Source of the DNA: Pterobdella sp. o SKG-2022
Lineage: Eukaryota > Annelida > Clitellata > Hirudinida > Piscicolidae
NCBI GenBank assembly: GCA_964035795.1
Contig: OZ038326.1
Coordinates: 8,711,700-8,775,699, forward strand
Reading direction: 5' to 3'
Length of the DNA: 64,000 nucleotides
Part shown: positions 1 through 10,604 of the stretch, piece after piece
Layout: each line of letters opens with the position of its first letter
Numbering within the stretch: the first letter of the stretch is position 1
Program-made: the position numbers and the translations under genes
The notes under the pieces: generated by a model
Seen by the model: only the letters and a program-made list of their open reading frames with translations
Database searches by the model: none
Told to the model about the DNA's origin: nothing

Positions 1-572
1 GAAGGAAAGGCCGAAAGTTAAGTGGAAAAACAATATAGTTTCAGAAATTATTTTCGTTAGCTTAAGAGAAAAATGCGTTGGATAAAAAAAAATGGAGATT
101 AGTTGGTCTTAGGCATGACGTTATAAGGCACCTGTCCAAGGCATGACATTAAAAGGCATCTACGCCCTAGCGTTTAGGCCTGCTAGTTGGTGGGGCTGCT
201 ACCCTTTCAGGGTACAAGTCTAAACGACCCTTCCCTGTTCTCCAGTAATCCTTCAAGCTTACTTATTTTATCTTGTTTCAAGAATTTTTTTGGAAGACCC
301 CACACAGATTATTTCATCAGTCTGCTCTCATCAGGCTAGGTTCTTAGGTCAAGTTCTTAATATGCAAAGAAACATCCAAAGACCAACACTAACAGCCTGA
401 TGATAAAGATAGGGTACGTTCACGACCTACACGGTGGAACATGGGGGTAATAAAAAAATGGAGATTAGTTATATATAAAATTACAAGAAATGTTTTGTAA
501 ATGGAGTAAATCTGGACGCCCTCAGTAACTGGGCGTTAAACTGGACTTAATGTCTTAGTATCTATCAAATTT

Positions 573-1022
573 GTGAAGTCATTGCTGCTTTCTAGGTCAG
601 AAACTTGGAGAGCGATCAACACCAACACGACAAAGATGCAAGCCTTCGTCAATGGCTGCCTTCGACAGATCCTCCGTTTGAGATGGTTTGATAGTGCCGA
701 ACGTCGAGCTATGGACATTCACAAATCAACAACCAATGAATGTCCAAGTCAAACGGCGAAAATGGCGATGGATCGGTCACACCCTACGGAAAAAGCCTGT
801 AAATATTACCAGACAGACTCTTTAATGGACCCCGCAAGGGAAGAGAAGGAGGGGACGTCCAAAGCAGACCTGAAGAAGAAGTCTAAATTGTGAACTGCGG
901 AACTCTGGATTAACATGGGAAGAAGCCAAAACCAGCGCCAAAGATAGAGGGAGATGAAAGAAAGTTGTTGAGCCCCTATGCTCCCTTAGGAGTCTAAAGG
1001 AATAATAATAATAATAATAATC
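573..1022 (+). mobile_element. LINE 3' end fragment (C-terminal tail of ORF2)
   Basis: The reading frame at 573-893 has the residue pattern found after the reverse transcriptase in many LINE ORF2 proteins: SETWR, then a Cys-Leu-Arg-Gln-Ile block (NGCLRQILRLRW). It continues at nucleotide level with degenerate Arg/Lys-rich GRP-type codons to about 960. The fragment ends in an (AAT)n tail at about 1000-1021, as many non-LTR elements do. It is truncated at the 5' side and frameshifted after residue 60 or so. The clade is not assigned. Confidence 0.6.
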
Positions 1023-1165
1023 TATCTAAGTGGTTTTATTTCAAATTAGAAAGGCAGTCTACACACAGGGTATGCTTGGAGGTTGTTCACACACAGGGTC
1101 TGCTTAAAGGCTGTTTAGTTGCACGTGTCTGCTTCTTCCACTTTTGGTGTCTTGCACTTGATTTA

Positions 1166-1432
1166 AGTTGGACGTTATCTCGGGCTGGCACTCTATTTAA
1201 GTAAAAATAATTTAGACCGACTGCTGTCAATCCAGTTACTGAGGCATGTACAGCAGTGAAGTGTAATAGCTTGAATCAAATAGTAGGGTCAACAATAAAT
1301 AATATCCATATTAGATTATACTGCTGTAGGCGTCTCAGTAGCTGGGACATACAGCAGTCGGCTAATGAAAGCCATTTTTAGTTGGGACAAAGTTTTCATA
1401 GAACTGCCAGCCCAAGCTAACGTCCAACTTGA
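1166..1432. repeat. Foldback (MITE-like) repeat with about 100-bp inverted arms
   Basis: The left arm (1166 to about 1265) and right arm (about 1315 to 1432) are imperfect reverse complements. The outer ends match over about 26 bp (AAGTTGGACGTTA against TAACGTCCAACTT). An inner block beginning ACTGCTGT and ending TACAGCAGT is also mirrored. No ORF lies between the arms. The right end runs into a dispersed repeat also present at 3152 and 49571. Confidence 0.6.
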
Positions 1433-1590
1433 AACTATCGGATTTTAAGAACCGCCGTTCCCACACTTGGGCAGTTTGCCTTGCCGTTGTCAATAAAGAA
1501 TGATCCTCCACCAAGCCAAATGACAACGATACCAGGATATCAGTTTGTCGATACCTGTTTCCGAAGTCTACTGTTATCCAGATTATAACA
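1405..1590 (+). repeat. Dispersed repeat family A, copy 1
   Basis: The block starts GCTAACGTCCAACTTGAAA and contains CCGTTCCCACACTTGGGCAG, AATGACAACGATACCAG and TTATCCAGATTATAA. The same ordered blocks recur at 3152-3316 and 49571-49760 on the same strand, with scattered substitutions. It is non-coding and its class is unknown. It overlaps the right arm of the foldback repeat. Confidence 0.65.
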
Positions 1591-1861
1591 GGTAAGCAGT
1601 CTCAAACTGGAGACGCTGTCTTCGGTGCAGTTTAATGTCATGCCCAAGACCAAACACAAAGTATTTATTAAAAAGAAGACACGAAGCTTTTCGTAAGGCA
1701 TTATCAAGTAATGATCACTTTTTGTTTGTTCACCTTACTATGTACATCAGTATAATCTAATTTGATTAAGAATAATAATGAATAAACAGCTAGTAGTTCT
1801 AAAATTTAAATGGTTAGCTAGAACGCAGTTAAGCGTCATTCGAAAATGATTAGTGACCTGA

Positions 1862-2494
1862 TTGACCATGGCAGGGCGAGACATGGCTTGTTTGAGTGAC
1901 AGAAGGTACATCTTCAAGGGGGCTCAAATCACTCTTCTCAGCGACTCTCCTTCTTCTTATGCAGATGAAGAGGAAGATGACTGTCAGGAGAATGTTCTCA
2001 ACACTTTGAATGAAGCTGACTCGAATGATAGAGCCTTTTTTTGCGTCACTGTTGCTACCACCACCCATCCATCCACAACCACTCCCGTCTCCGTCACCAT
2101 CACCCATTCATCCACCAACACTCCTATCTCCGCCACCACCACCCATCCATCCACCACCACTCCCATCTCCGCCACCAATACTCCCATCTCCGCCACCACC
2201 ACTCCCATCTCCGCCACCACCACTCCCATCTCCGTCACCACCACCCATTCCTCCACAACCACTCCTATTTCCACCACCACCACCCATCCATCCACCATCA
2301 CTCCCATCTCCGTCACCACCACCCATTCTTCCACAACCACTCCCATTTCCGCCACCACCACTCCTATTTCCGCCACCACCACTCCCATCTCCGTCACCAC
2401 CACCCATTCCTCCACAACCACTCCCATCTCCGCCACCACCGCTCTTTCTTCTACTATACAAAAATCGAGTGTTCAGTCTGATACAGACACATGA
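1862..2494 (+). CDS. Ser/Thr/Pro-rich ORF (possible mucin-like protein or exon)
   Basis: This 210-residue open frame has two parts. Residues 1-65 are ordinary and acidic (ADEEEDDCQENVLNTLNEAD) and look like real coding sequence. Residues 66-200 are almost only Thr, Ser, Pro, Ile, Val and His in 5- and 11-residue repeats (TTTPISA, TTTHSST). They come from a 15/33-bp minisatellite at 2050-2450. Such a tail would be heavily O-glycosylated if secreted, but I see no signal peptide and no clear start context. The other five frames over the array are also open, so the repeat part proves nothing. It may be an exon of the gene ending at 2978. Confidence 0.35.
   Translation: MTMAGRDMACLSDRRYIFKGAQITLLSDSPSSYADEEEDDCQENVLNTLNEADSNDRAFFCVTVATTTHPSTTTPVSVTITHSSTNTPISATTTHPSTTTPISATNTPISATTTPISATTTPISVTTTHSSTTTPISTTTTHPSTITPISVTTTHSSTTTPISATTTPISATTTPISVTTTHSSTTTPISATTALSSTIQKSSVQSDTDT
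2050..2450. repeat. Minisatellite, 15-bp based units
   Basis: Units such as ACCACTCCCATCTCCGCC and ACCACCCATTCCTCCACA alternate in a higher-order pattern. Because units are multiples of 3 bp, every frame stays open on both strands. Confidence 0.9.
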
Positions 2495-2826
2495 ATAAAG
2501 CAAACGCATTTTAACTTTTTAGGGATGTCTTAAATTTACTTATAAATAATATTTGACGATGTTTTTACGTCGATTTATGGAAGAATTTTAGTAAATTTAT
2601 CGAGCAAAATAAATTGCTATAATTTTTGATAAGTTTAGCCTTATCAAGCAGATTTTGAATATTATTCCTTAAATCGTTCAACAATTGTGTCAAGTAATGT
2701 TCTAATTTGGCTACATCAACCTATGCGCAAATATTTTTTTATATTTTTCATATAAATTGAAACAATTTGTGACGATAAATTGTTATTAGTTTCATTTTAT
2801 TTTAAATTTTGACGCATTAAAGGCAG

Positions 2827-2978
2827 TTTTTATCGCTCAAAAATTATGTCGACAATATGAGTTATTTCAAGAAGAGAGTCAAAATGAGGCAGATGACGGC
2901 ACAAGAGACAGAGGAGTAGAAAGTGAAGAAGCTGTGAATGTTGAGGTCTCTGTACTTGATGTTGGCAACAATGCATGA
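2827..2978 (+). CDS. Candidate terminal coding exon, acidic C-terminus
   Basis: An acceptor (TTAAAGGCAG at 2817-2826) is followed by two bases and an open frame of 49 residues to TGA at 2976-2978. The peptide is FIAQKLCRQYELFQEESQ, then an acidic stretch ending LDVGNNA. The composition (Gln, Glu, Asp, Arg, Val) is unlike the surrounding AT-rich sequence. A polyadenylation signal AATAAA lies at 3101-3106. The upstream exon would have to end in phase 1; I cannot identify it. Function unknown. Confidence 0.35.
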
Positions 2979-3151
2979 TGCTATAATCAGTACCACTGTA
3001 GGGTCATTTTTTTGTGGCATTTGTCATCAATCAAGCTAAGTACTTAATTTAATTTTCATCCTTGATGTCTTAATAACTGGGGTCGACCCAGACTTGATAA
3101 AATAAAGTGGAATTTTTTAAATGAGCCTTTTTTTTCAAGAAAAATTTTTCC

Positions 3152-3316
3152 AGACTGCCGGCTAAGCTAACGTCCAACTTGAAAGTATCCACCGCTCCCA
3201 CACCTTAACAGTTTGCTTCGCCATTGTCAAAAAATATATTTACCACCCGCCAAACCAAATGAAAACAATACTAGAGTGTCGATTTGTCAATATTTCATTT
3301 CAAATATTCAGATTAA
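3152..3316 (+). repeat. Dispersed repeat family A, copy 2
   Basis: This diverged copy of the block at 1405-1590 has GCTAACGTCCAACTTGAAAG at its start, then CCGCTCCCACACCTTAACAG and GCCAAACCAAATGAAAACAA. Confidence 0.6.
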
Positions 3317-3549
3317 AGAAGGAATGGAACCTTAAATTGCGGGCGCTATCTTTGTTGCATTCAAGATTTATCGTGGTATGAATGGTCTGATGAGAGGAAT
3401 GGGAGTATGGGGATTTCTTGCATAAGTAATTAATTTGTGGTTTTTGGCTTTTGATTGTGCGATAATTTGGCGTGTGGTGATCTAAAGTTGATTCGATTGT
3501 GTTGATTGGTGATGAAACGTTGCTCAAGATTTTATTGCGGGTGCTTGAA

Positions 3550-5310
3550 CGTAGTGTATTCAAAAACACTAATAAATTTTATTGAAACACAAAGCTTTTT
3601 CAAGTATGAAAAACACTTCAACGACACCGCATAAATTCTCGTAAAGAATCTTGGTGATTGAAAAATTGAAACAGCTATCCAATCATCTGAAGCGCCAGAA
3701 TTTTCAAAATGCAACGAAAATTTAAGTTTGAATGGCTTTGATGAAATTACATTAGATGAATTACTCTTTGTTATCCAGAAACTTCCAAATAAACAGTGTG
3801 AACACGACCCAATTCCAACCTGGTTTCTGAAAAAGATAGCTTCTATAGTTGCTCCATTCATATTGAGTATCTTTAATTTATCCTTTGCCACTGAAAGGGT
3901 TCCATGTCAATTCAAACATGCTTACGTCACATCGCTTTTGAAGAAATCAGATCTGGACCAAGAGACTCTTTCATCATACCGACCAATTTGAAACTCGAGC
4001 GTGCTTTCAAAACACCTTGAACGAATTGTTCTTCCAAGAATTGTCGCTCACCTAAACAACAATAATTTTTTACCATCTTTTCAATCAGGTTATCGTCGCC
4101 ATCATTCAACAGAAACAGTATTACTAAAGGTTTATACTGATATTTTGGAAGCAGCTCACAACAAAAAAATACTTCTTGTCCTTCTAGATCTTTTGTCTGC
4201 CTTTGATTTAATAGACCATCAAATACTAATCAGAAGATTAAACGAATCATTTGACATGAATGACCTCACTCTTGAATGGTTTAAAAATTACCTCTTCAAC
4301 AGATCATTCAATGTCAAATGCCCCAAAACAGAATCAACACCAAACGTTTACTCTACTGGAGTACCACAAGGTTCTGTTTTTGGACCGCTTTTGTTCACTT
4401 TATGCACAGTTGATTTGGAAAAAATTGCAGCTTCTTACAATTTGAGAATTAATCAATATTCCGACGACACTCAATTATATGGTCATTGTTCATTTAATGC
4501 ATCAATGGACTTGCAAGAAAGAATGTCAGTGTATTGATGAAATTGCAGCTTAGGTGAACGCCAACCAAATGAAACTCAAAAGTTCAAAAACAGAAGTCAT
4601 TTGGTTCTCAACATGTAGAAGTATATGCAAACTGCCAACTCAACCGCTTCGTGTGTTAAATGTTAAATTCCTTCTGATTCAGTTAAAAATCTTGGTGTCT
4701 CTTTGACAAAGATCTAAGCATGAAGACTCACATAAACAAATTATTGCAAATGTCATTTGCATCATTGAGAAAGATAAGAAGCATAAAAAACTACCTGAAC
4801 CAAGAGTCACTCAAAAAACTTGTATCAGCCTTGATATTGAGTTGCATTGATTATGGAAACATTGTACTAATGTGATTACCCAAGTTACAAACCCAGAAAA
4901 TCCAGTCCATAATTAACACGACAGCCAGATTAATATCAGAAACTAGAAAGTTTGATCACATAACTCTTGTCATAAAAAATCTATATTGGCTTAAAATTGA
5001 AGAAAAAATTCAATACAAGAGGATATTACAAGTGCATAAATGTCTCAAAATGGAAAGTTCTTATCTTTCATCGAAATTATCAACTGTGTCTTCATTGCCT
5101 GAAAGAAAAAGACTCAGATCATTGAACACAATGGACATAGCAACAGTGAGAGCTAACACCACTTTGGGGAACAGAAGATTTGAAGTTGCTGCACCAATTC
5201 TTTGGAAAAATTTACCAAATCACCTCACATCCATAATCTCCACAAAAACTTTTTCCAAGTGCTTAAAAACCCACCTCATGATTTAGTCTTATAATCTTAA
5301 AACATAATTT
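3550..5310 (+). mobile_element. CR1-like LINE, RT and C-terminal part, decayed
   Basis: Three consecutive frames cover a CR1-type reverse transcriptase. At 3728-3991 are the IPTWFLKK and SSYRPI blocks. At 4001-4537 are LSKHLERIVLPR, FQSGYRRHHSTETVLL, LDLLSAFDLIDH, TGVPQGSVFGPLLF and the catalytic box as YSDD (QYSDDTQLY). At 5032-5286 is the C-terminal tail with LGNRRFEVAAPILWKNLP. A stop at 3991 and frameshifts near 4000, 4540 and 4700 make it inactive. The endonuclease half is missing. Related copies lie at 43200-44400 and 47400-49340. Confidence 0.85.
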
Positions 5311-5319
5311 TAGAATTTT

Positions 5320-5880
5320 TTACTCTTAATATTTTTTTTCTAGAAAATCAAATTAGTGGGAAGAAAGAAGGGGTAAATAAAAGGAATGACCGGGTGTGTG
5401 TGGATTGAAGGATGAGGCGTGAGGGGCTGGAAAGAATGAAAATTTACCATATTAGGACTGACTATATATAAATATATATTCTGAAGTGGTTTTGAAGACT
5501 TAATCAGTTTTATGCCACTATAATAGTATTCGTTGTTTGTTTGTTTGCTTGCTTGTTTGTTTTTTTGTTTGAAAACCATTTCAATTAAAAGCAAAACCCT
5601 ACTTTAAATGATCATAAAGACATTAGGAATTTATGATTATTTAGAAATGGTGTTACATCAAAGATCTTATTTTAATATCGTTGCTCACCTATCCTCATTT
5701 TGCTGCCTCTAATTCATATCATAGTTCATCTCATTTTATAGCTTTTGTAATATTTCTTTGCCATATAAATGAACTTCAACTTTATCCCTAATAACAATAT
5801 AGCAGTATTGTGTAAACGGTGCCATTAGTGTGTTTCTCATACTTGAAAATGTTACTTAGTTAACGAAAAGTTTTGTGTTT
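5320..5880. other. AT-rich spacer with (GTTT)n tract
   Basis: No convincing coding sequence. A GTTT/GCTT simple repeat occupies about 5531-5572. Confidence 0.6.
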
Positions 5881-6059
5881 CAATGGAGTTGTTATTATTC
5901 TTGAGTATACTTATTTTATTGTGGCTAGTGGAAAATCCTCATGGTTTGAACCTAGATGTGAACTATGTTAGTTTGTGTTATTTTGAGGTTATGTTTAATT
6001 ACTTAATTATTTTGGTGTCATTAGTGTAATAAAACTTAGATTTTTTGTTAAGCAGAGTG

Positions 6060-6363
6060 GGTGCATTGGAGACGAGTGGAGGATGAAATGTTTTACAGAA
6101 AGCATTTTTGTTTCGGTGTATGTTTGTACCCGTGCATCCAGTGATGATTTAGAGAGATGTTTATTATAGATTGTTGTAATTCATTAAGCGTAGTTAATGC
6201 TTTAATGAAGGACCAAATTGTGTTGGCATATTCAAGTACTAGAAGGGGTAGGGTTGCATATTATTATGGTTTTCTCAATATTGCCCAGTTTGTGGGAATC
6301 AAGAGTTTTATGGCGTTGAACGTTCGTATCGCTTTGAGGTGTTTTATAATGTACGATAAGTAG
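6060..6363 (+). pseudogene. Possible piggyBac-type transposase relic
   Basis: The frame at 6157-6363 encodes IDCCNSLSVVNALMKDQIVL, then AYSSTRRGRVAYYYGFLNIAQ. This resembles the part of piggyBac-like transposases where a GGVD..D motif is followed by an Arg-rich R-R-T/W block and a helix ending LLNIA.N. The catalytic aspartates upstream are not visible and no inverted terminal repeats were found. The upstream frame (6062-6140) is compatible but unrecognised. It could be chance. Confidence 0.25.
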
Positions 6364-6652
6364 TTGAGTTTGAGGTCAAAAAAAGACCTAGAATGGTGGG
6401 ACTATATGTATTGGTGACGGGCCTGTTGTTTCTCATTTTTTGAGTGACATTCGTGAATAAATTCAACGTTGGTTTAAAAAAACCACTAGTTGCCGATCTA
6501 AATCTATGTTATTTCATATGTCATCGAACTTCTTTTATTGTGCACTAAAATGACTCGCGAAATAAGCTTTTGTTTAGATCGGCTGGAGATGTGCCTTTTG
6601 CCGCACATTGCATGCCAAATGGCTTCCATTATTGCGTTGTCGGCTCAACGCC

Positions 6653-6663
6653 GGAATCGAACC
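6653..6663 (-). promoter_or_regulatory. Pol III B-box-like sequence
   Basis: The minus strand reads GGTTCGATTCC, a perfect match to the tRNA B-box consensus. No matching A-box or tRNA fold was found next to it, so it may mark a decayed tRNA-derived SINE. Confidence 0.35.
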
Positions 6664-6811
6664 TCGGGTCTTTAGTGTTGATGTTTGACAACTTTGCGGA
6701 ACTTGTTGGTCAAGTACTCATATTTTTCAGAATGCAAATCGCGTTTACTTTAGTAGCATTTTTGCGATTTAATGACATATTTCTGAACACTACCACTTAT
6801 ACGTTTCCTAA

Positions 6812-7095
6812 TCCCCACAAACCTCACACACCACACAAGCCTACACACTACACAAGCCCACACACCACACAACTCTCACACACCACACAAACCTTACACA
6901 CCACACAACTCTCACACACCACACAAGCCCACACACCACACAAACCTCACACACATAAACAACTATCACACACTTCACAACTCTCACACACCTCACAACT
7001 CTCACACACCACACAAACCTCACACACCACACAAACCTCACACACCACACAAGCCCCACACACCACACAAACCTCACACATCACACAAGCATCAC
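6812..7095. repeat. Minisatellite, about 18-bp CACACCACACAA units
   Basis: Variants of CACACACCACACAAACCT are repeated about 14 times, strongly C/A-rich on the + strand. ORFs through it on both strands are repeat artefacts. Confidence 0.9.
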
Positions 7096-7253
7096 ACAAA
7101 GTCGGTCGTTTTTTTGAACAAATAATGTACAGCATCGTTGCCAGTGCTCATGATTGTTCTATGCTGATCATACATATTTCAAAAAAACATTATATAGTAT
7201 TTTCAATAAATCACTAGAGCATATTACAAACACCATCGTAACAACAAACTCAC

Positions 7254-7467
7254 TCGCAATCACTGTTGTTGGCATGCGAAAAAAGTGGCTGCGCATAAAG
7301 AAGTGCAACACAACGCTCACTCCACTGGTCACAAAAGCTGCAGAAAGTATAACAAAAACCGCCATGTCTTTTTTAGAATAGAAATGCAGTCCGGTGTAAC
7401 CGATGAGGTACAATTGGTAGCACAGAGCCAGCACTATATCGTTCAGGAATTCCCAGTCGACATACAT
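7254..7467 (-). CDS. Candidate first exon of a multi-pass membrane protein
   Basis: On the minus strand an ATG at 7467 opens a frame of about 71 codons. It ends at a strong donor: GCGA followed by GTGAGTTT, with the GT at 7253-7252. The peptide starts MYVDWEFLNDIVLALCYQLY. It has hydrophobic segments around residues 10-27 and 35-55 (DMAVFVILSAAFVTSGVSVV), then a basic His/Arg turn. The composition looks like real coding DNA and differs from its flanks. The frame stays open past the donor and would add a third hydrophobic stretch. Downstream exons were not found. Family not recognised. Confidence 0.35.
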
Positions 7468-7499
7468 TCTAGTGGTTTGTTTATTTTAATGACGTCACG

Positions 7500-7940
7500 T
7501 GCAAAAAATTGACGAAATCGAATCACTTGACTTTTGGAGAATTGAAATATGGAGCATTTAAGAAGATTGGAGAACAAACAATTCTTTAATCAAGTCGAAA
7601 AGAGAAGAAGAAGAATTTGCAACAGCTTTAAAGGAATAATTCTTAAATTTTGTGATCAAAAGTTGCACATAAAAATTTTTTGATGAATAGTCCACTGATG
7701 ACTCCTTGCATCACTTGCAGTCTCAAACAATCTGAAAAGTTATGATTGTTTTCAACCCAGAAAAAGTCAATCTTTTGAGAAATATTCGCGCAAACCCCTT
7801 TCTTCACCCAAAAAACAACCATCCACTAAACCATTGAAAAATATTTCTCTATATAATAGAGTATTATCATAAGATAACTCAAATTATTTATTAATAACAT
7901 AAAAACAAATGATTTATTTAGTACATCTTATGATAGTGTA
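7500..7940. other. AT-rich spacer, nothing recognised
   Basis: No ORF above background, no clear repeat and no RNA gene seen. Confidence 0.5.
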
Positions 7941-7948
7941 AATGATCG

Positions 7949-8135
7949 GCCCCTATAGCTCAATGGTTGAGCATTAGACTAATTATCTAAAGATGAAGTA
8001 CATAGCCTAAATCTAAAAGTAAGGACAACAAACAAAAAGTTTGTTAAATGACACGAAACTTTTTTTAATTATCTTAAGTTACCGGTTTCGATTCCGTGTG
8101 GGACGACAGTTAGCACCTGTCCCACAGTCTTTTTT
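7949..8135 (+). pseudogene. tRNA-Ile(AAU)-like Pol III unit interrupted in its variable loop
   Basis: The 5' half is tRNA-like. An A-box TAGCTCAATGG (7955-7965) lies in a perfect D-arm (GCTC / GAGC). A perfect 5-bp anticodon stem (TTAGA / TCTAA) holds the loop CTAATTA, giving anticodon AAT. After the anticodon arm 74 bp of unrelated sequence intervenes, flanked by near-identical 12-mers AATTATCTAAAG (7981-7992) and AATTATCTTAAG (8067-8078). The 3' half then follows with a T-arm-like GGTTTCGATTCC, a B-box with one extra T. The acceptor stem pairs poorly. Beyond it TGTGGGAC / GTCCCACA form an 8-bp hairpin followed by TTTTTT, a Pol III terminator. It is either a tRNA gene broken by an insertion or a tRNA-derived SINE. 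Confidence 0.6.
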
Positions 8136-8139
8136 CGCT

Positions 8140-8640
8140 ACATTAAAATTGTAGCAAGCGCTTTGATTTACAAGGAAAAGCGCTTTATAATACCGCATCA
8201 CCTTACATTACATAATTTTAATATATTTTTAAAAACATTGCTACCTTTTTTTAAAAATATTCTCACAAATATAATAAATAATCTTATTGCAAATTATTTG
8301 AATAACTTTTTATTTTCAATCTTCTATGAAGAACTTTTGATAGATTTATTTTTAAAAAACTAAAATTTTCTATAGGTACAACTTTATCATAAAATCATTA
8401 GTAGTAAATTATTGTAATTATCTTCTACACATACCATTTCAATCAAAGAAGAACAGTGTGGCACATGTGGCAAAACAAATGGGAGGAAATCAGACAGAGA
8501 TTACTCTTCTTGCCACCAATATTTTCACTTCACATGAGTTTCCCCTAAATTGTCCAAAATCATTTCCACCAGTCTGACTACATGGGAGTGTTCAAATTGC
8601 ACCAACTTATCTATTTATAACCTTCCAATCTCATCTGAAA
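8140..8640. other. AT-rich spacer
   Basis: A short AT-rich ORF (8163-8363) is low-complexity Asn/Ile/Leu/Phe and is not supported as a gene. From about 8440 a few GC-richer, coding-like stretches may be the 5' part of the LINE that follows. Confidence 0.45.
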
Positions 8641-10400
8641 ATCAGACTCAAATTAAAACTTTTGGTAAATCTTTAGCGACCCCATAATTTCTTCATCGCG
8701 ATTCCTGCAGGGATACAACACACTCCTCAAGATACCTAAAGACTCACGAGTATTAGTTGCAGAAATCCTCGCCGAGACAATTAACGACGAATTGAATGGT
8801 TTGAACAATTCTTTGAAATGGGAGAAACTTTTCAATTTCGCTCAACTCATTTTGGCTGTCCTACGTAACCTCGACAACGCCTCTAAGACGAGCTTTTCTC
8901 GCAATTCTATAATAAGAAGCAACATTTCGGAGCCTCCGACAAGACACCAACTAGCTCGTCCCGTGAAACCACTTTTCGGTGCTTTTGATGAAAAATCACA
9001 ATTGTGCAAACGCGTTAATGTTAAATTGATCGAAGGTGATGTTTCCGCAGCTGTCCGTGTAGCCGCTTCAGACAATATGATTATCTACCCTACCCCTGAA
9101 GGCATGAACGCTCTCCGTCTTAAACATCCACCTACTCCCTCTGATTTTTGCCCACCTCCTCCTTTATTTGATCATCCGCCTACTATTAATCTAAACGAGG
9201 TTCTCGCAGCCTTGAGGTTTTTTTCTCCTAGCAGTAGTGCTGGATTAAATGGTTTAAGGCCAGGACACTTGAAGAACTTCACTTCATCCACCATATTTGA
9301 AGCTGGTAGAAAATTATCTAAATCAATTTCTAATCTTTGCAATATTTTATTAAGCGGCAATCTTCCTATCTATGCTCGCCAGCCAATTTTTGCTGCTAAC
9401 CTAACTGCTCTTTGAATAAAAGATGATGGTATTCGTCCTATCACAGTCGGCAATGTGTTTTGTAGACTAGCGTTCAAATTCATTTCCCGTAGGGTCGTCA
9501 AGGACCTTAGCAATGAGCTTCGACCAATCCAATTAGGTGTTGGTGTTCGCAATGAATGTGAAGAGGCCGTTTACTCTATTCGTGACTATATTTCTGATTA
9601 TCAGAACAACACTTTTAAAAGTATTCTTATTAAGCTTGATATGAAAAACGCTTTTAAGGCCGTTCGCCTCGATCATCTTCTCGAAGTATGTCACCACCGT
9701 GTTCCTTTCGCTTACAACCTAGCTCAGCTCGCTTACCAACATCAATGCAAACTTTTCGGTAAGGACCAAATAATATCATCAGCATCCGGAATTCAACAAG
9801 CTGATCCTATCGGTCCCCTACTATTCGCTTTAGCTGTGGACGACATAACAAGGTCGGTTTCTACACCACTTAATATATGGTATCTAGACGATGCAACTTT
9901 ATAAAGACCAGCTGACAAAAATATTCATGATTTGGGAACCATCATTCCTGCCCTTTCTATGATCGGCCTTGAAATAAATGCATCAAAATCTGAGATCTTA
10001 AACTTAAATCTGTACACGTTCGACTTTCAAAAGGCTTTGGAAGAAATCTGAGGCATACTGAAAGAGGTCAAGGTCACCCCTTCTGAGAAGCTAATAATGC
10101 TTGGCGCACCAATTTTTAGCTCTGCACTCAAAGATTCTCTTTCAGCCAAACACTCTTAGCTGCTGAAAATGATTGATAGATTGTCATATCTAAATGCCCA
10201 TCAAGCGTTTTTCCTCATTAAAAATGGTCTTGCAATAACCAAACTCCTTTTCATTCTAAGGTGCTCCCCCAGGTATCGCAAACATGAGCTTCTTATAAAA
10301 TATGCGCAAACTCTTAGGGAAGTAGCCGCCAAAATTGGAAATATAAATTTTGATGACACAGGCTGGTTGCAAGTTAATTTTGTTCATTATTTAGTTTGTA
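8640..10400 (+). mobile_element. LINE with GIQQADP-type reverse transcriptase, decayed
   Basis: Two long frames (8792-9415 and 9455-9904), separated by a stop, encode one reverse transcriptase. The pre-RT region ends PSSSAGLNGLRPGHL. Then come DDGIRPITVGNVFCRL, ELRPIQLGVG, LIKLDMKNAFKAVR, SGIQQADPIGPLLFAL (family form GVQQGDPLGP) and the catalytic box as YLDD (IWYLDDATL). Past a second stop at 9902 the connection region MIGLEINASKSEI and the C-terminal piece at 10169-10405 continue. At least four in-frame stops make it dead. The clade is not one I can name; no endonuclease is visible. Confidence 0.75.
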
Positions 10401-10604
10401 GTTAATTTCCTATTCTCATATAACTTTATCTCTCTTTTTTTTATATTCAATTTTGTCACTATTTTAGAAAATAAATACATGTGTTTCAATAAATTTATAA
10501 TGGAAACAAATATTTTAAACGTATTACGAAGCTTCCATCCTTGTAACACCAAGGCATGTGTAGAATAAAATTATATACATGTTGCCTAAAAATATATAAC
10601 ACAA

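Noticed and set aside
1984..2509. Several overlapping long ORFs on both strands over 2.0-2.5 kb
   Set aside because: All but one are repeat translations of a minisatellite whose unit is a multiple of 3 bp, so every frame stays open.
5884..6029. Small ORF with a signal-peptide-like start (MELLLFLSILILLWLV)
   Set aside because: AT-rich DNA readily gives Leu/Ile/Phe runs; no splice partner, domain or conserved context was found.
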